Origin: Desulfomicrobium baculatum DSM 4028
GTDB taxonomy: Bacteria; Desulfobacterota; Desulfovibrionia; Desulfovibrionales; Desulfomicrobiaceae
Assembly (NCBI RefSeq): GCF_000023225.1
Contig: NC_013173.1
Location: forward strand, 1,924,501-1,988,500
Length of the DNA stretch: 64,000 bases
Direction: 5' to 3'
The notes below the pieces were generated by a model that saw only the letters and a list, made by a program, of their open reading frames with translations, did not search any database and was not told the DNA's origin. Shown here piece after piece: positions 51,115-60,766 of this stretch; position 1 is the first letter of the stretch; each line of letters starts with the position of its first letter. Position numbers and translations under genes: made by a program.

Positions 51115-52338
51115 CTAGCTTGGAAAAGTCGGACCAAACCGCTCGCCGGTCAGGCACTCGCCGCCTTTGGGGGTAACCACGAAGGTATTTTCCACGCCGA
51201 CCATGCCCAAGCCAGCGATGCCGATCTTGGGCTCCAGGGCCAAAACCATGTTCTCCTGCAGGGGGCGGTCGAAGGTGGGGGCGATGACCGGCCACTCGTC
51301 GATGGCCAGACCGATGCCGTGCCCCAGGAACCCGACCTTGTTGCGGCCCAGGCCCATGAACCCCTCGCCCATGTCGTTGGCGAGCACGATCTTGATGCAG
51401 TCGCGGTACAGTTCCGCCGGGATGGCGCCGGGCACCAGACGGCTGCTCAGATGTTCCTGGATCTGCAGGCAGAAATCCTGGGCGCGGTCAGCCTCCTCGG
51501 GAATCACGGATTCATCGGCCCAGTAGATCTGGGTCTTGTCCGTGTGGTAGCCCTCAAGACAAAACCCACAATCAAGGGCCAGGGGCTCACCGCGCTGCCA
51601 GACCTTTCCGGCGTAGCCCAGGAAAGGCAGCACCGGATGGGCCCCGCGCAGGCCCAATGGTCCGTTGAACACGCTGGGGTAGTTGGCGGAATCTCCGGCC
51701 GAGATGTGGCCGAGAAATATCTCCTCGCCCGCGTTCTGCATGCGCATCATGCCCTGGTGACCGTGCCGGTAAAAAGCGTCCCACACGGCCAGGGCGATCT
51801 CTCGCTCGGTCATGCCGGGGCGGATGAGGTCCGGCAGGGTGTCGTTCAATGCCTGGTCGTGACGCATGCCGGCCAGACGCAGCTTGGCCAGCTCCCACTC
51901 GGTCTTGACGGCGCGGGTCCAGGCCAGGGCGGTGTCGCCGGGCACCAGATTCACGCCGGGGAGCTTCGAGCGCAAAAGCTCGCCCATGGACCAGGAAAGG
52001 CCCGTCATCTCCACCGCGGCCGTGTCGCCCAGAGGCGCATCGGCTTCACGCAGCAGAGCGGGCAGCTGCGAATACGACTTGAACTCCAGGATGCGTTCAA
52101 GGGGCGAATCGAGACGCGCGCGCTCCACGCCCTTGCGGCACAGCAGCACGGGCTCGCCGCAGGCGGGCACCCACAGCACCCCACTGGCCCAGACTCCGCT
52201 CAGGTGGTAAATGGCCAATCGTGAAAAAACTAGCATGCCCGATGCTTCGGGGCAGAGTTCGCCCATGTGCGTACGCAGTCGGGAGATTCGGTCCTGGGTC
52301 TCGGCCAGGGGCATGTGTTCAAGGGAGACAAAACTCAT
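51115..52338 (-). CDS. M24-family Xaa-Pro aminopeptidase/creatinase-like peptidase
   Basis: 407 residues with an N-terminal creatinase-type domain and a C-terminal pita-bread domain. All five metal ligands are visible: LDCGFCLEGYHTD (two Asp), GHGIGLAIDEWPV (His), LEPKIG (Glu) and GVENTFVV (Glu). Such enzymes remove N-terminal residues before proline or hydrolyse related C-N bonds. Its ATG overlaps the mqnC stop (ATGA), so it is the second gene of that operon, although a functional link to menaquinone is not obvious. Confidence 0.9.
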   Translation of the reverse strand: MSFVSLEHMPLAETQDRISRLRTHMGELCPEASGMLVFSRLAIYHLSGVWASGVLWVPACGEPVLLCRKGVERARLDSPLERILEFKSYSQLPALLREADAPLGDTAAVEMTGLSWSMGELLRSKLPGVNLVPGDTALAWTRAVKTEWELAKLRLAGMRHDQALNDTLPDLIRPGMTEREIALAVWDAFYRHGHQGMMRMQNAGEEIFLGHISAGDSANYPSVFNGPLGLRGAHPVLPFLGYAGKVWQRGEPLALDCGFCLEGYHTDKTQIYWADESVIPEEADRAQDFCLQIQEHLSSRLVPGAIPAELYRDCIKIVLANDMGEGFMGLGRNKVGFLGHGIGLAIDEWPVIAPTFDRPLQENMVLALEPKIGIAGLGMVGVENTFVVTPKGGECLTGERFGPTFPS

Positions 52339-53372
52339 ACGGCCTCCTCGCGCAGGGTGTAGTCCATGCTCCGCCGCCGGGGCGTGAATCCCGCGCGCTC
52401 GACCAGGGAGCGCAGCTGGGATTCGGGCAGCAGGAAATGCACGCCCGTGGCCGCGACGACATTTTCCTCAAGCATGGTCGAGCCGAAATCATTGGCGCCC
52501 CAAAAGAGGGCCAACTGCCCGACCATGGGACCCTGGGTGACCCAGGAGGCCTGGATGTTGCCAATGTTGTCCAGATACAGGCGACACAGGGCCAGAAATT
52601 TGAGATACTCGTGAGACGAGGCTTCGGGCATGACCATGCGCGTGTTACGGGGCTGGAAGGTCCAGGGGATGAAGGCCGTGAAACCGCCAGTGCGATCCTG
52701 CAGGTCGCGCAGCCGGTCGAGGTGTTCCATGCGCTGCGCGAAAGTTTCGCCCTGACCGAGCATCATGGTCGCGGTGGTGCGCATGTCCAGGCCGTGAGCC
52801 GTCTCCATGACGGAAATCCACTGATCCGCCGTACATTTGCGCGGGGAGACGCGGGTCCTGACCTCGTCGTTGAGTATCTCGGCCCCGCCGCCAGGCATGG
52901 AATCAAGCCCCGCCCGGCGCAGATCGATCAGGATGTCGGCCACGGGCCGGGACTCTTTTTCGCTCAGATACCAGACCTCCGAGGGTGAAAACCCGTGCAC
53001 GGCAACACCCGGAAAATGGCTCTTCAACGTGCGCAGCAGATCCGTGTAATAGCCTAGGGGCAGGTCCGGATTCATCCCGCCCTGCAGCAGAATCTGATAT
53101 CCGCCGAGGTCAACGGTCTCTTGCACCTTGGACAGAATCTCCTCCGTGGACAGGACATAACCGCCCTCCTCGCCCGGGCCCTTGAAAAACGCGCAGAATT
53201 TGCAGGCGGAAACGCAGACATTGGTGTAATTGATATTACGGTCGACAATATATGTGACGATCCCCTCGGGATGCATTTCCATGCGACGCTGGTGGGCGAG
53301 CCCCCCGAGAGTGAAGACGTCGTTCATATCCCAGACGTATCGGGCCTCGTTCTTGTTCAGGCGGGTGTTCAT
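52335..53372 (-). CDS. mqnC: cyclic dehypoxanthinyl futalosine synthase (radical SAM)
   Basis: 345 residues. Radical SAM cluster CVSACKFC (Cys53, 57, 60) follows DRNINYTNV; ILLQGGMNPDLPL, SMPGGGAEIL, SPRKCTADQW and TTATMMLGQGET are characteristic of MqnC. The enzyme forms the cyclic intermediate of the futalosine route to menaquinone. ATG 53372 with AAGGA seven bases upstream is chosen; a longer frame to 53654 is rich in Arg/Pro and overlaps the divergent gene. The two other radical SAM relatives, MqnE and CofH, fit less well. Confidence 0.9.
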   Translation of the reverse strand: MNTRLNKNEARYVWDMNDVFTLGGLAHQRRMEMHPEGIVTYIVDRNINYTNVCVSACKFCAFFKGPGEEGGYVLSTEEILSKVQETVDLGGYQILLQGGMNPDLPLGYYTDLLRTLKSHFPGVAVHGFSPSEVWYLSEKESRPVADILIDLRRAGLDSMPGGGAEILNDEVRTRVSPRKCTADQWISVMETAHGLDMRTTATMMLGQGETFAQRMEHLDRLRDLQDRTGGFTAFIPWTFQPRNTRMVMPEASSHEYLKFLALCRLYLDNIGNIQASWVTQGPMVGQLALFWGANDFGSTMLEENVVAATGVHFLLPESQLRSLVERAGFTPRRRSMDYTLREEAV

Positions 53373-53554
53373 AAGCTTTCCTTGGATGATGGTGGGATGG
53401 CGAAGTGCTAGCGTTTGCCCGGGCGTAAGGTCAAGGGTTTGCAGGAGGGCTGGGGGCCACGCGCAATCCTCCCGGGGACGTTCGACCCCGCGGCTGGAGC
53501 CCTTGCCAAACTCCGCGCCTTGTGGTTCAAGTCGGGCCCAAGCACGAGGTGACA

Positions 53555-54013
53555 ATGACCGAATCCGTATTTGACTGCCGCATGTGCGGCCACTGCTGCC
53601 AGGGCCAGGGAGGCATCGTCGCCTCGGCCCCGGAACGCGAAAGACTGGCCGCATACCTGAACATGGCGGTCGATGAATTTTGCGCCCGCTACACCGAGGC
53701 GCAGGGAAAAAAACTGGTCCTGCGTTGCGGCGAAAACGGCTACTGCGTCTTTTTCGACCCCAAGACCGCCTGCACCGTGCACCCGGCCAAACCGGACGTA
53801 TGCCGCGCCTGGCCCTTTTTCCGTGGCAACCTGGTCGACCCCGTAAGCTGGGAACTGGCCCAGGAGTACTGCCCGGGCATCAGACCAGAATGCGGACACG
53901 CCGAGTTCGCGCGCCAGGGCATCTCCTATCTGGTGGATAACGGACTGACCAAAACGGGCCGCGAAGATGAAGCAAACGCCCTGCGCATCGCGGATCTGAC
54001 GGAAAAAATCTGA
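53555..54013 (+). CDS. YkgJ-family cysteine cluster protein
   Basis: 152 residues with [15 protein letters not shown] near the start and further cysteines at [21 protein letters not shown] and YCPG, the YkgJ-type Fe-S or zinc cluster pattern. Function is not established. ATG 53555 has GAGGTGAC just upstream. Its stop overlaps the start of the next gene by one base (TGATG), so it is coupled to the J-protein. Confidence 0.82.
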   Translation: MTESVFDCRMCGHCCQGQGGIVASAPERERLAAYLNMAVDEFCARYTEAQGKKLVLRCGENGYCVFFDPKTACTVHPAKPDVCRAWPFFRGNLVDPVSWELAQEYCPGIRPECGHAEFARQGISYLVDNGLTKTGREDEANALRIADLTEKI

Positions 54014-54738
54014 TGCGCCTGTCCGAATGCTATTCCCTGCTGGAAGTCTCGCCCGGCGCGTCCCTTGACGAGATCAAAGCCAGCTACCGCAAACTGGCCT
54101 TCAAGTACCATCCGGACTTAAATGCCGGAGATGCCCGCGCCGCCCAGCGCTTCAGCCGCCTGAACGAAGCTTACGTGCTGCTCAAGAAAAACCTGGAGAC
54201 CTCCTCCACGGACAATCGGCGATTCAATGCCGAAACCATCCGCCAGGAGGAAGAAGCCAGGGTCAAGCGCGGCGGCAAACCTGCAGGCGGATTTTCCGCC
54301 AAACAGGAGGAGGTGCTGCGGGACATATTGAATGACCCCTTCGCCAAGCAGGTCTTCGAGGACATTTTCAGCAAGCTCAAGCGCGGCGTCCAGCCGGAAG
54401 GGGCCATCTCCAAGCCTGTCACGACGAAAAAACTGGACCTCAAATGGGGAGAGCGAGGCGTAAGCATAGATCTCGGCAAGGGCCTCGTGCAGAGCGTGAA
54501 GGACTGGGCCGCCAGCCAGCTCGACGACCGCCAGACCGTGCGCATGCCCGCTTTCAACCTCATCCCCGGCACCACCCTGCGGGTCCAGATCCGGCACCGC
54601 TTCAACGCCGAACCCCGCACCATAGACGTAACCCTGCCTCCGGACTTCGTGGTCGGCAGGCCCATCCGCCTGAAAGGCATGGGCAGACGGCTCGGACCAT
54701 GGCGGGGGGATTTGTATCTGCGGCTGCTTGCGGTTTGA
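54013..54738 (+). CDS. J-domain protein with DnaJ C-terminal-like domain
   Basis: 241 residues: an N-terminal J-domain (about 4-60, [10 protein letters not shown] with HPD), a basic linker, and a C-terminal part (about 175-241) like the second DnaJ substrate-binding domain ([23 protein letters not shown]). The zinc-finger domain of true DnaJ is missing, making it CbpA-like. Coupled by TGATG to the YkgJ-family gene, whose metal cluster insertion might involve it (inference). Confidence 0.85.
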   Translation: MRLSECYSLLEVSPGASLDEIKASYRKLAFKYHPDLNAGDARAAQRFSRLNEAYVLLKKNLETSSTDNRRFNAETIRQEEEARVKRGGKPAGGFSAKQEEVLRDILNDPFAKQVFEDIFSKLKRGVQPEGAISKPVTTKKLDLKWGERGVSIDLGKGLVQSVKDWAASQLDDRQTVRMPAFNLIPGTTLRVQIRHRFNAEPRTIDVTLPPDFVVGRPIRLKGMGRRLGPWRGDLYLRLLAV

Positions 54739-54819
54739 AAACGGCCCGTATGGACCAAAAGGTCCAGATCATGCCATTTCGTATTTGAAGCCGCACATCG
54801 AAGCCAAAAACCCGAGCCC

Positions 54820-56826
54820 TTACCCTACCACATCATAGCGGCTGAAAACCAGCGAATAGAACGCCTTGCCCTTGGTTCGCGACCTGAGCTCCGTGGAAAA
54901 ACCGAAAAGCTGGCGCATGGGCGCCGTGGCCGTGATGCCGGATTCGAAATCCGAGGCGCGTACGTCCAGGATGCGGGCATTCTTGGCCCCCAGAAGGTTG
55001 ACGCAGTCACCGACATATTCCGGGGGCATGCGCAGCTCAACGTCCATGATCGGCTCAAGCAAAACCGGCGAGGCCTTGACAAGGGCCGATTTCATGGCAT
55101 CCAACGCGGCCATGCGGACTCCCAGATCCGTCAGACCATCCTCAAACGGAGCGATCTCAAGCAAGGTCGCCTCCACATCAGAAACCAGACAGCCCTGAAG
55201 CATCCCGGCCTGCAGCGCGTCTTCCATGGCCTTGAGCGCGATATCCGCATGGTTCGTGGCAGGGAGCGTGGTCACGCAGCGGTTGCCCTGACCTCGCGGT
55301 GCCGGACGCACCGTGACCCGGACCAGGGCGCGGTGCTGCTGATCACCGATGAGCTTACGGCAGCTCCCCTCGCCCGTCGCATCGGCGGCAATGGTCTCAC
55401 GAAAAATGACCTGCGGATTCCCGTAACGAAAACTCACCCCGCTCTCGCGGCGCAGCCGCTCCAGTACCACCTCCAAATGCAATTCGCCCAGGCCCGCCAC
55501 GATGAGCTGGTCCGTGTCCTCGTCCGTGAAGGATTGCAGGGTCGGATCTTCGATGCAATATCTTTGAAGCAACGCTTGAAGTTTGTCCGTGTCGCTGGCG
55601 CTGCCCGGCACCAGGGCCACGTTCAGCACCGGCTGGATGATGTCGATGTTCTCCAGGCGCAGAGAGGCTTTTCCGGAAAAAAGAGTGTCTCCGGTGATGC
55701 ATTCCTTGAGGCCCGTGGCCAGGACAATCTCTCCGGCCCTGGCCTCGGGGATGGGTTCGTGCCGGTTGGCGTGGACCGTGTAAAGCTTGTGGATCTTCTC
55801 GAAGCGCTCCAGCCGTGAGTTGTAGACCGCGCTGTTCTCGCCGATGCGGCCGTTGTAGACGCGCATGAAGATCTTCTTGTGCGCACCCTCGAAAAGCACC
55901 TTGAACACAAAGCCCACAAACTGGTCCGCACGCACGTTCTCCGCTTCCATGCGCTGCAGCACATGGGCGTGGGAGTGCGACTCCACCGGAGACGGCAGAA
56001 AATGCACGACCCCGTTCATGAGCGGCTGCACGCCGATATTCTTGAGCGCGCTGCCGCAATAGACCGGCACGGCCTGCCCCGTCAGGGTCGCCTTGCGCAG
56101 GGCGGCCCGCAACTCAGCTTCGTCGATGGCTTCATCGGCCAGATAGCGCTCCATGATCAGGTCGTCGAAATCAGCTGCGGCTTCTATCAATTCCTTCCGC
56201 CGGGCCTGCAGGACTTCGCGGTCCCGGTCCTGTGGTTCATGCTCATGCACCGTGGCGCCCTGATCGCTTGCGTCAAAGACCAGAGTCTTGCCGCGCAGGA
56301 GGTGCAGTACCGCGCCGTCCAAGCACGCGGAAGGAACAGTCACAGGCAGCGGCCTGACCGCAAGACGGGCCTGGATATCCGAGACCACCCGCCAATAATC
56401 AGCACCGGGGCGGTCGGTCTTGTTGACGAAAACGAGCCTGGGCAAGCCATATTTGCCTGCCTGCCGCCACACCGTCTCGCTCTGGGACTCGATGCCGTTG
56501 ACCCCGCAGAAGACCACCACCGCGCCGTCGCAAACCCGCAGGGAGCGTTCCACCTCGACGTTGAAATCCACGTGACCGGGAGTGTCGATGATGTTGATCT
56601 GGCTGTCATTCCAGGCGATGGACGTGCAGGCCGAGGTAATGGTGATGCCGCGCTTCTGCTCTTCCTCAAGATAGTCCATGGTCGCGTTGCCGTCGTGGAC
56701 TTCGCCGAGCTTGTGGATCTTGTGCGCGTAAAAAAGCAGGCGCTCGGTCAGGGTGGTCTTGCCGGCGTCGATGTGGGCGATGATGCCGATATTGCGCGTG
56801 GAGGAATCGATGTCGTGTTTTTTCAT
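54820..56826 (-). CDS. fusA: elongation factor G paralogue
   Basis: 668 residues with all EF-G domains: G1 AHIDAGKTT (17-25), switch I ...RGITITSA, G3 DTPGHVDF, G4 NKTDRPG, G5 GSALKNIG, then domains II to V ending SRTKGKAFYSLVFSRYD. It promotes GTP-dependent ribosomal translocation or recycling. No rpsL, rpsG or tufA lies nearby, and it is slightly shorter than canonical EF-G, so it may be a second, specialised EF-G. No ribosome binding site is seen before ATG 56826; the upstream gene ends 18 bp away, so coupling to it is likely. Confidence 0.88.
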   Translation of the reverse strand: MKKHDIDSSTRNIGIIAHIDAGKTTLTERLLFYAHKIHKLGEVHDGNATMDYLEEEQKRGITITSACTSIAWNDSQINIIDTPGHVDFNVEVERSLRVCDGAVVVFCGVNGIESQSETVWRQAGKYGLPRLVFVNKTDRPGADYWRVVSDIQARLAVRPLPVTVPSACLDGAVLHLLRGKTLVFDASDQGATVHEHEPQDRDREVLQARRKELIEAAADFDDLIMERYLADEAIDEAELRAALRKATLTGQAVPVYCGSALKNIGVQPLMNGVVHFLPSPVESHSHAHVLQRMEAENVRADQFVGFVFKVLFEGAHKKIFMRVYNGRIGENSAVYNSRLERFEKIHKLYTVHANRHEPIPEARAGEIVLATGLKECITGDTLFSGKASLRLENIDIIQPVLNVALVPGSASDTDKLQALLQRYCIEDPTLQSFTDEDTDQLIVAGLGELHLEVVLERLRRESGVSFRYGNPQVIFRETIAADATGEGSCRKLIGDQQHRALVRVTVRPAPRGQGNRCVTTLPATNHADIALKAMEDALQAGMLQGCLVSDVEATLLEIAPFEDGLTDLGVRMAALDAMKSALVKASPVLLEPIMDVELRMPPEYVGDCVNLLGAKNARILDVRASDFESGITATAPMRQLFGFSTELRSRTKGKAFYSLVFSRYDVVG

Positions 56827-56844
56827 GAGTTCAGTTGAGTCGGG

Positions 56845-57558
56845 TTAGGAGTAGGAGGACGTGTACTGGCGGAACGTGTCGGGACAGATCACGTCCCAGA
56901 CCCAGCATCCAAGCAGACGCTCGGCCATGACCACGGGCGCGCTTTCGGGCTCGCCGCCATAGCTGATGTAGGGGCGGCCCGTGGTCGCGACCTCGGCGGT
57001 GACGACCTTGTAGGCCTGCGCATATGGACTGTCGGGCAGACGCAGCTCCACCCCGTATCCTGCCGGATCAGGGCGCAGCATGCGGGAATACTCAAGGTTC
57101 AATCCGGCCAGATCGACGCATATCCCGGGGCCGCTGCCAGCAAGAAGATTGACCATGGGCTGCGGATCGGAACGAAAGACCTGGTGCGCGGACAAAAAAT
57201 CGCACCCGAACAAAAGCGGGTCGGTCACTGGCCCGCTGACATGCACGACCAGGCCCTGCGCCTTGGCCACCAGAGCCTGCACTATGGCCGAAAAAAAAGC
57301 CGGCAAGGGAAAACGGCGCACGTCCACCGCGAAAAAGGCCCACTGCAGCGGCTCGCACCGCAGGGAATGCTCCACGTGACCAAACCGCCGGATCTGCGAT
57401 ACCGGCTCGGTCCCATTCTGAGCCAGGGCATAGGCAAAACTCACCGCGTTCTTGATCACCGATTTTTGCACAGCCGGACAACGCTCGTACGCCTCGCCAA
57501 AAGCATCGTCGTCAATATCCGGTACAAATCCGTTCTCCGCCAACAGCTCTTCGATCAC
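56845..57558 (-). CDS. hypothetical protein upstream of the EF-G paralogue
   Basis: About 237 residues, not recognised. It begins MIEELLAENGFVPDIDDDAF and has a conserved-looking C-terminal part (YGVELRLPDSP, YISYGGEPESAPVV, CWVWDVICPDTFRQY). A central GPGICVDLAGLNLEYS could be a ligand-binding loop. No signal or membrane segment. GTG 57558 is chosen because AAGGAG lies seven bases upstream, directly after the leuB terminator; a longer frame overlaps the terminator and leuB. It probably forms an operon with the EF-G paralogue. Confidence 0.6.
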   Translation of the reverse strand: MIEELLAENGFVPDIDDDAFGEAYERCPAVQKSVIKNAVSFAYALAQNGTEPVSQIRRFGHVEHSLRCEPLQWAFFAVDVRRFPLPAFFSAIVQALVAKAQGLVVHVSGPVTDPLLFGCDFLSAHQVFRSDPQPMVNLLAGSGPGICVDLAGLNLEYSRMLRPDPAGYGVELRLPDSPYAQAYKVVTAEVATTGRPYISYGGEPESAPVVMAERLLGCWVWDVICPDTFRQYTSSYS

Positions 57559-57582
57559 CTTCAAACTCCTTGCAAAAAAAAT

Positions 57583-57606
57583 GGGCAGGCCATGCATGAC
57601 CTGCCC
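57583..57606 (-). terminator. terminator after leuB
   Basis: On the minus strand GGGCAGG-TCATGCATGG-CCTGCCC (7-bp arms, with further CATG pairing in the loop) is followed by ATTTTTTTT. It ends the leucine run just before the binding site of the next gene. Confidence 0.8.
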
Positions 57607-57655
57607 GACATTTCCATATTTCAAGGCGTTGCACAACAGGGCGCAGCCCGAAAGT

Positions 57656-58729
57656 TCAGATCGCGCCCAGCACCAACGCGCCCATTTCCGAACAGCCGAC
57701 TTTTTTGCCCTCGCCCACGAAGATGTCGCCGGTGCGAAAACCCTGGGCCAGCACGCTCTTGACCGCCGCGTCGATGGACTCGGCCTCGGCCTCCAGGCCA
57801 AAGGCGAAGCGCAGCATCATGGACACGGACAGGATGGTCGCCAAGGGGTTGGCGATGTCACGGCCCGCGATGTCCGGAGCCGAGCCGTGGATGGGCTCGA
57901 ACAGGGCCGGTCCGCCGGAACCCATGGAGGCCGAGGGCAACATGCCGATGGAACCGGTGATGATGGAGGCCTCATCGGAGAGGATGTCGCCGAAAAGGTT
58001 CTCGGTCACGATGACGTCAAACTGCGAAGGGTCGCGGATGAGCTGCATGGCCGCGTTGTCCACGTACATGTGCGACAGTTCCACGTCCGGATACTCGGCC
58101 GCCGTGCGAATGGCCACCTCTCGCCACAGCCGCGACACGTCGAGCACGTTGGCCTTGTCCACGGAGCACAGCTTCTTTCCGCGCTTGCGGGCAATCTCGC
58201 AGGCCACGCGCACGATGCGCTCGATCTCGGACTCGGAGTAGATCATGGTATTGAAGGCCGCCCGCTCGCCATTCACCACGGTCTCGCCGCGCGGCTCGCC
58301 GAAATAGGCGCCGCCGGTCAGTTCGCGCACGACCATGATGTCAAGGCCCTGCCCGATGATGTCCGGACGCAGATACGCCGCCGCCGCCAGCTCCGGAAAG
58401 AGCACGGCCGGACGCAGGTTGGAAAAAAGGCCCAGGGCCTTGCGGATGCCGAGCAGCCCCTTTTCGGGGCGGATGGCCGGATCGATGGTGTCCCATTTGG
58501 GGCCGCCCACCGCGCCCAGCAGCACCGCGTCCGCCGCCTTGCAGGCGGCCACAGTCGCCTCGGGCAACGGGTTGCCCACGGCGTCGATGGCCGCACCGCC
58601 GATGAGCGCGCTCTCGGTTTCAACTGTGTGGCCGAACTTTGCCGCCACCTTCTCCAGCACCTTCACGGCCTGGGTCACTATCTCAGGGCCTATGCCGTCG
58701 CCGGGCATGAGGCAGATTTTCATGTTCAT
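57656..58729 (-). CDS. leuB: 3-isopropylmalate dehydrogenase
   Basis: 357 residues: [15 protein letters not shown] at the start, [11 protein letters not shown] (about 70), the substrate-binding arginines near LFSNLRPAV (about 104), and [18 protein letters not shown] plus [12 protein letters not shown] (about 280) of the NAD-dependent decarboxylating dehydrogenase family. It oxidises and decarboxylates 3-isopropylmalate in leucine synthesis. AGGAG lies six bases before ATG 58729. It follows leuD at an unusually large gap occupied by repeats and is followed by a terminator. Confidence 0.94.
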   Translation of the reverse strand: MNMKICLMPGDGIGPEIVTQAVKVLEKVAAKFGHTVETESALIGGAAIDAVGNPLPEATVAACKAADAVLLGAVGGPKWDTIDPAIRPEKGLLGIRKALGLFSNLRPAVLFPELAAAAYLRPDIIGQGLDIMVVRELTGGAYFGEPRGETVVNGERAAFNTMIYSESEIERIVRVACEIARKRGKKLCSVDKANVLDVSRLWREVAIRTAAEYPDVELSHMYVDNAAMQLIRDPSQFDVIVTENLFGDILSDEASIITGSIGMLPSASMGSGGPALFEPIHGSAPDIAGRDIANPLATILSVSMMLRFAFGLEAEAESIDAAVKSVLAQGFRTGDIFVGEGKKVGCSEMGALVLGAI

Positions 58730-58763
58730 TGCAAACTCCTATATATAAGCATGCCTTCGGCGG

Positions 58764-58800
58764 GCAGGGGGCGCGCCCCCTGCACCCCATTCATTGGGGT
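58764..58800. repeat. two adjacent palindromes upstream of leuB
   Basis: A perfect 20-bp self-complementary sequence (GCAGGGGGCGCGCCCCCTGC, 58764-58783) is followed directly by ACCCCA-TTCAT-TGGGGT (58784-58800). Both lie about 35 to 70 bp upstream of leuB and could be mRNA hairpins or part of the adjacent repeat. Confidence 0.5.
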
Positions 58801-58872
58801 GGGGGGAAGCCCGGGGCTCGCTGGTAGGGCGTGCCGAATGGGTCTATCTGACTGTTGAAAAATTCAAAATTC

Positions 58873-58997
58873 GCAGGCCGTTCAAAAATGGTGAGATGCA
58901 AGGAAGCGGAAAAAGCTAGGACGCGCAGTCATGCGCATACATAAGCGGTCTGGCTTTTTTCGCTGACGCAGCAGATCGCCGTTTTTGGGCGGCCTGC
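58873..58997. repeat. inverted-repeat-bounded element between leuD and leuB
   Basis: Imperfect 16-bp terminal inverted repeats, GCAGGCCGTTCAAAAA (58873-58888) and TTTTTGGGCGGCCTGC (58982-58997; 14 of 16 pair), bound about 125 bp. The right end overlaps the leuD stop codon. The preceding CTGTTGAAAAATTC and the internal GCAAGG, GCGGAAAAAG, GCGCAGTCATGCGC parts recall non-coding palindromic repeats dispersed in deltaproteobacterial genomes. Confidence 0.5.
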
Positions 58998-59491
58998 TAT
59001 TGCGCCACCTTGCGCTTGACGTACTCCACCAGACCGCCGCCGGAGAGCATTTCCATCATGAACGGGGCCACGGGGATGAACCCGATGGTCTCGCCGGTGG
59101 TCAGGTTCTTGATCGTGCCTGCGGCCACGTCGATCTCAAGTTCGTTTCCTTCCTTGATGCGCTCAATGTCGTCGCCCAGTTCCAGCAGCAAGAGGCCCAT
59201 GTTGAACGAGTTGCGGTAAAATATGCGGGCGTAGCTGCGGGCCAGAACCACGGGAATGCCCGCGCCCAGAATGGCCAGGGGCGCGTGTTCGCGCGAGGAG
59301 CCGCAGCCGAAATTGTCGCCCGCGACAAGGATGTCGCCCTTCGTTACGCGCTTGACCCAGCCGGGCTCAAGCCCTTCGAAACAGTTCTTGCCAAGCTCGG
59401 CCGTGTCGGCCGTGACCAGAAACCGGGCCGGGATGATGGCATCGGTATCAATATTGTCGCCCACAACGTGGGTTTTACCTTTGAATGTCAT
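58997..59491 (-). CDS. leuD: 3-isopropylmalate dehydratase small subunit
   Basis: 164 residues, the short bacterial/archaeal form, with the family motifs [17 protein letters not shown] (about 11-27) and [11 protein letters not shown] (about 60-70), where the aconitase-type swivel domain contacts the substrate. It pairs with LeuC to isomerise 2- to 3-isopropylmalate. AAGGAG precedes ATG 59491; 12 bp separate it from leuC. Confidence 0.93.
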   Translation of the reverse strand: MTFKGKTHVVGDNIDTDAIIPARFLVTADTAELGKNCFEGLEPGWVKRVTKGDILVAGDNFGCGSSREHAPLAILGAGIPVVLARSYARIFYRNSFNMGLLLLELGDDIERIKEGNELEIDVAAGTIKNLTTGETIGFIPVAPFMMEMLSGGGLVEYVKRKVAQ

Positions 59492-59503
59492 GACTTCTCT
59501 CCT

Positions 59504-60766
59504 TTAACCAAGTTTGGCCGGATGGGTGATGAACCCGGTCACGGCCGTGGCCGCCGCCACCGCAGGGTTGGCCAGGTAGACTTCGGACTGCAGGCTGCCC
59601 ATGCGTCCCTTGAAATTGCGGTTGGTCGTGGCTAGGCAGCGCTCGCCGCCGGCCAGAATGCCCATGTGTCCGCCCAGGCACGGTCCGCAGGTGGGCGGGC
59701 TGATGATCGCCCCCGCGTCGAGAAAAATGCGCAGCAAACCTTCGTCCAGAGCCATCGAATACGCGCCGGGCGAGGCGGGGATGACGATGAAGCGCACGCC
59801 TTTGGCCACCTTGCGGCCCTTGATGATTTTGGCGGCCTCGCGCAGGTCGCTGATGCGACCGTTGGTGCAGGAGCCAAGCACGACCTGATCCACGCGCACG
59901 TCGGAAACCTCTTCCACCGGCCGCACATTGTCCGGCAGGTGCGGACAGGCGATCTGAGGCGAGAAGGAGGACACGTCGAAGGTCATCTCCTTCCAGTAAT
60001 GCGCGCCCTCGTCGGCGGCGATGGGGCTGTCGCCCATGCGGCCGTGAGCCTGGCAATAGGCCAGGGTCTTTTCGTCGGCAGCGAAAAGCCCGGCCTTGCC
60101 CCCGGCCTCGATGGCCATGTTGGCCATGGTCATGCGCGCTTCCACGGAGAGCCCCTCAATGATCTCGCCACCGAACTCCAGGGCCTTGTACAGGGCCCCG
60201 GCCACGCCGGTCTGACCGATGGTGAAAAGAACAAGATCCTTGCCGCCGACATGTTCGGGCAGCTTGCCCGTGAAGTTGACACGGATGGTCTCCGGCACCT
60301 TGAACCAGGTCTCGCCCAGGGCCATGGCTGCGGCGATGTCCGTACTGCCGAGGCCCGTGGCGAAGGCGCCGAGCCCCCCGTAGGTGCAGGTGTGGCTGTC
60401 CGCGCCGACCACGATGTCGCCGGGTCCGACCAACCCGTATTCGGGCAGGATGGCGTGCTCGACACCGACATTCCCGCCTTCGTAATAGTGGGTGATGTCC
60501 ATCTCGCGGGCAAAGTCGCGCACGACCTTGACCTGCTCGGCCGAGTCGATGTCCTTGTTGGGGGTGAAATGGTCGCAGACAAGGGCCACCTTGTCCTTGT
60601 CGAAGACCTGCTTCACGCCCATGCCCCGGATGGACTTGATGGCGAGCGGCGCGGTTATATCGTTGGCCAGCACCATGGAAACGCGGCACTGGACAATCTG
60701 TCCGTCCGCGGTGATGGGCTGGTCCGTATGCCTCTGCAATATTTTCTGTGCTAAAGTCTGGCGCAT
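59504..60766 (-). CDS. leuC: 3-isopropylmalate dehydratase large subunit
   Basis: 420 residues, aconitase fold. DSHTCTYGGLGAFATGLG (about 122-139) and the 4Fe-4S ligands in LGSCTNGRISDL (about 302) and CGPCLGGHMG (about 364) are present. The length fits the shorter LeuC subgroup that pairs with a separate small subunit of the leuD type found here. The start lies within the 3' end of leuA (16 bp overlap). Confidence 0.94.
   Translation of the reverse strand: MRQTLAQKILQRHTDQPITADGQIVQCRVSMVLANDITAPLAIKSIRGMGVKQVFDKDKVALVCDHFTPNKDIDSAEQVKVVRDFAREMDITHYYEGGNVGVEHAILPEYGLVGPGDIVVGADSHTCTYGGLGAFATGLGSTDIAAAMALGETWFKVPETIRVNFTGKLPEHVGGKDLVLFTIGQTGVAGALYKALEFGGEIIEGLSVEARMTMANMAIEAGGKAGLFAADEKTLAYCQAHGRMGDSPIAADEGAHYWKEMTFDVSSFSPQIACPHLPDNVRPVEEVSDVRVDQVVLGSCTNGRISDLREAAKIIKGRKVAKGVRFIVIPASPGAYSMALDEGLLRIFLDAGAIISPPTCGPCLGGHMGILAGGERCLATTNRNFKGRMGSLQSEVYLANPAVAAATAVTGFITHPAKLG

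Noticed and set aside
54739-54819. Hairpin GGACC-AAAA-GGTCC between convergent J-protein and EF-G genes
   Set aside because: Only a 5-bp stem with no T-run; too weak to call a terminator.
57452-58858. 468-codon open frame opposite leuB
   Set aside because: leuB is certain on the minus strand; the plus-strand product is rich in Gly/His/Arg and runs through the leuB terminator.
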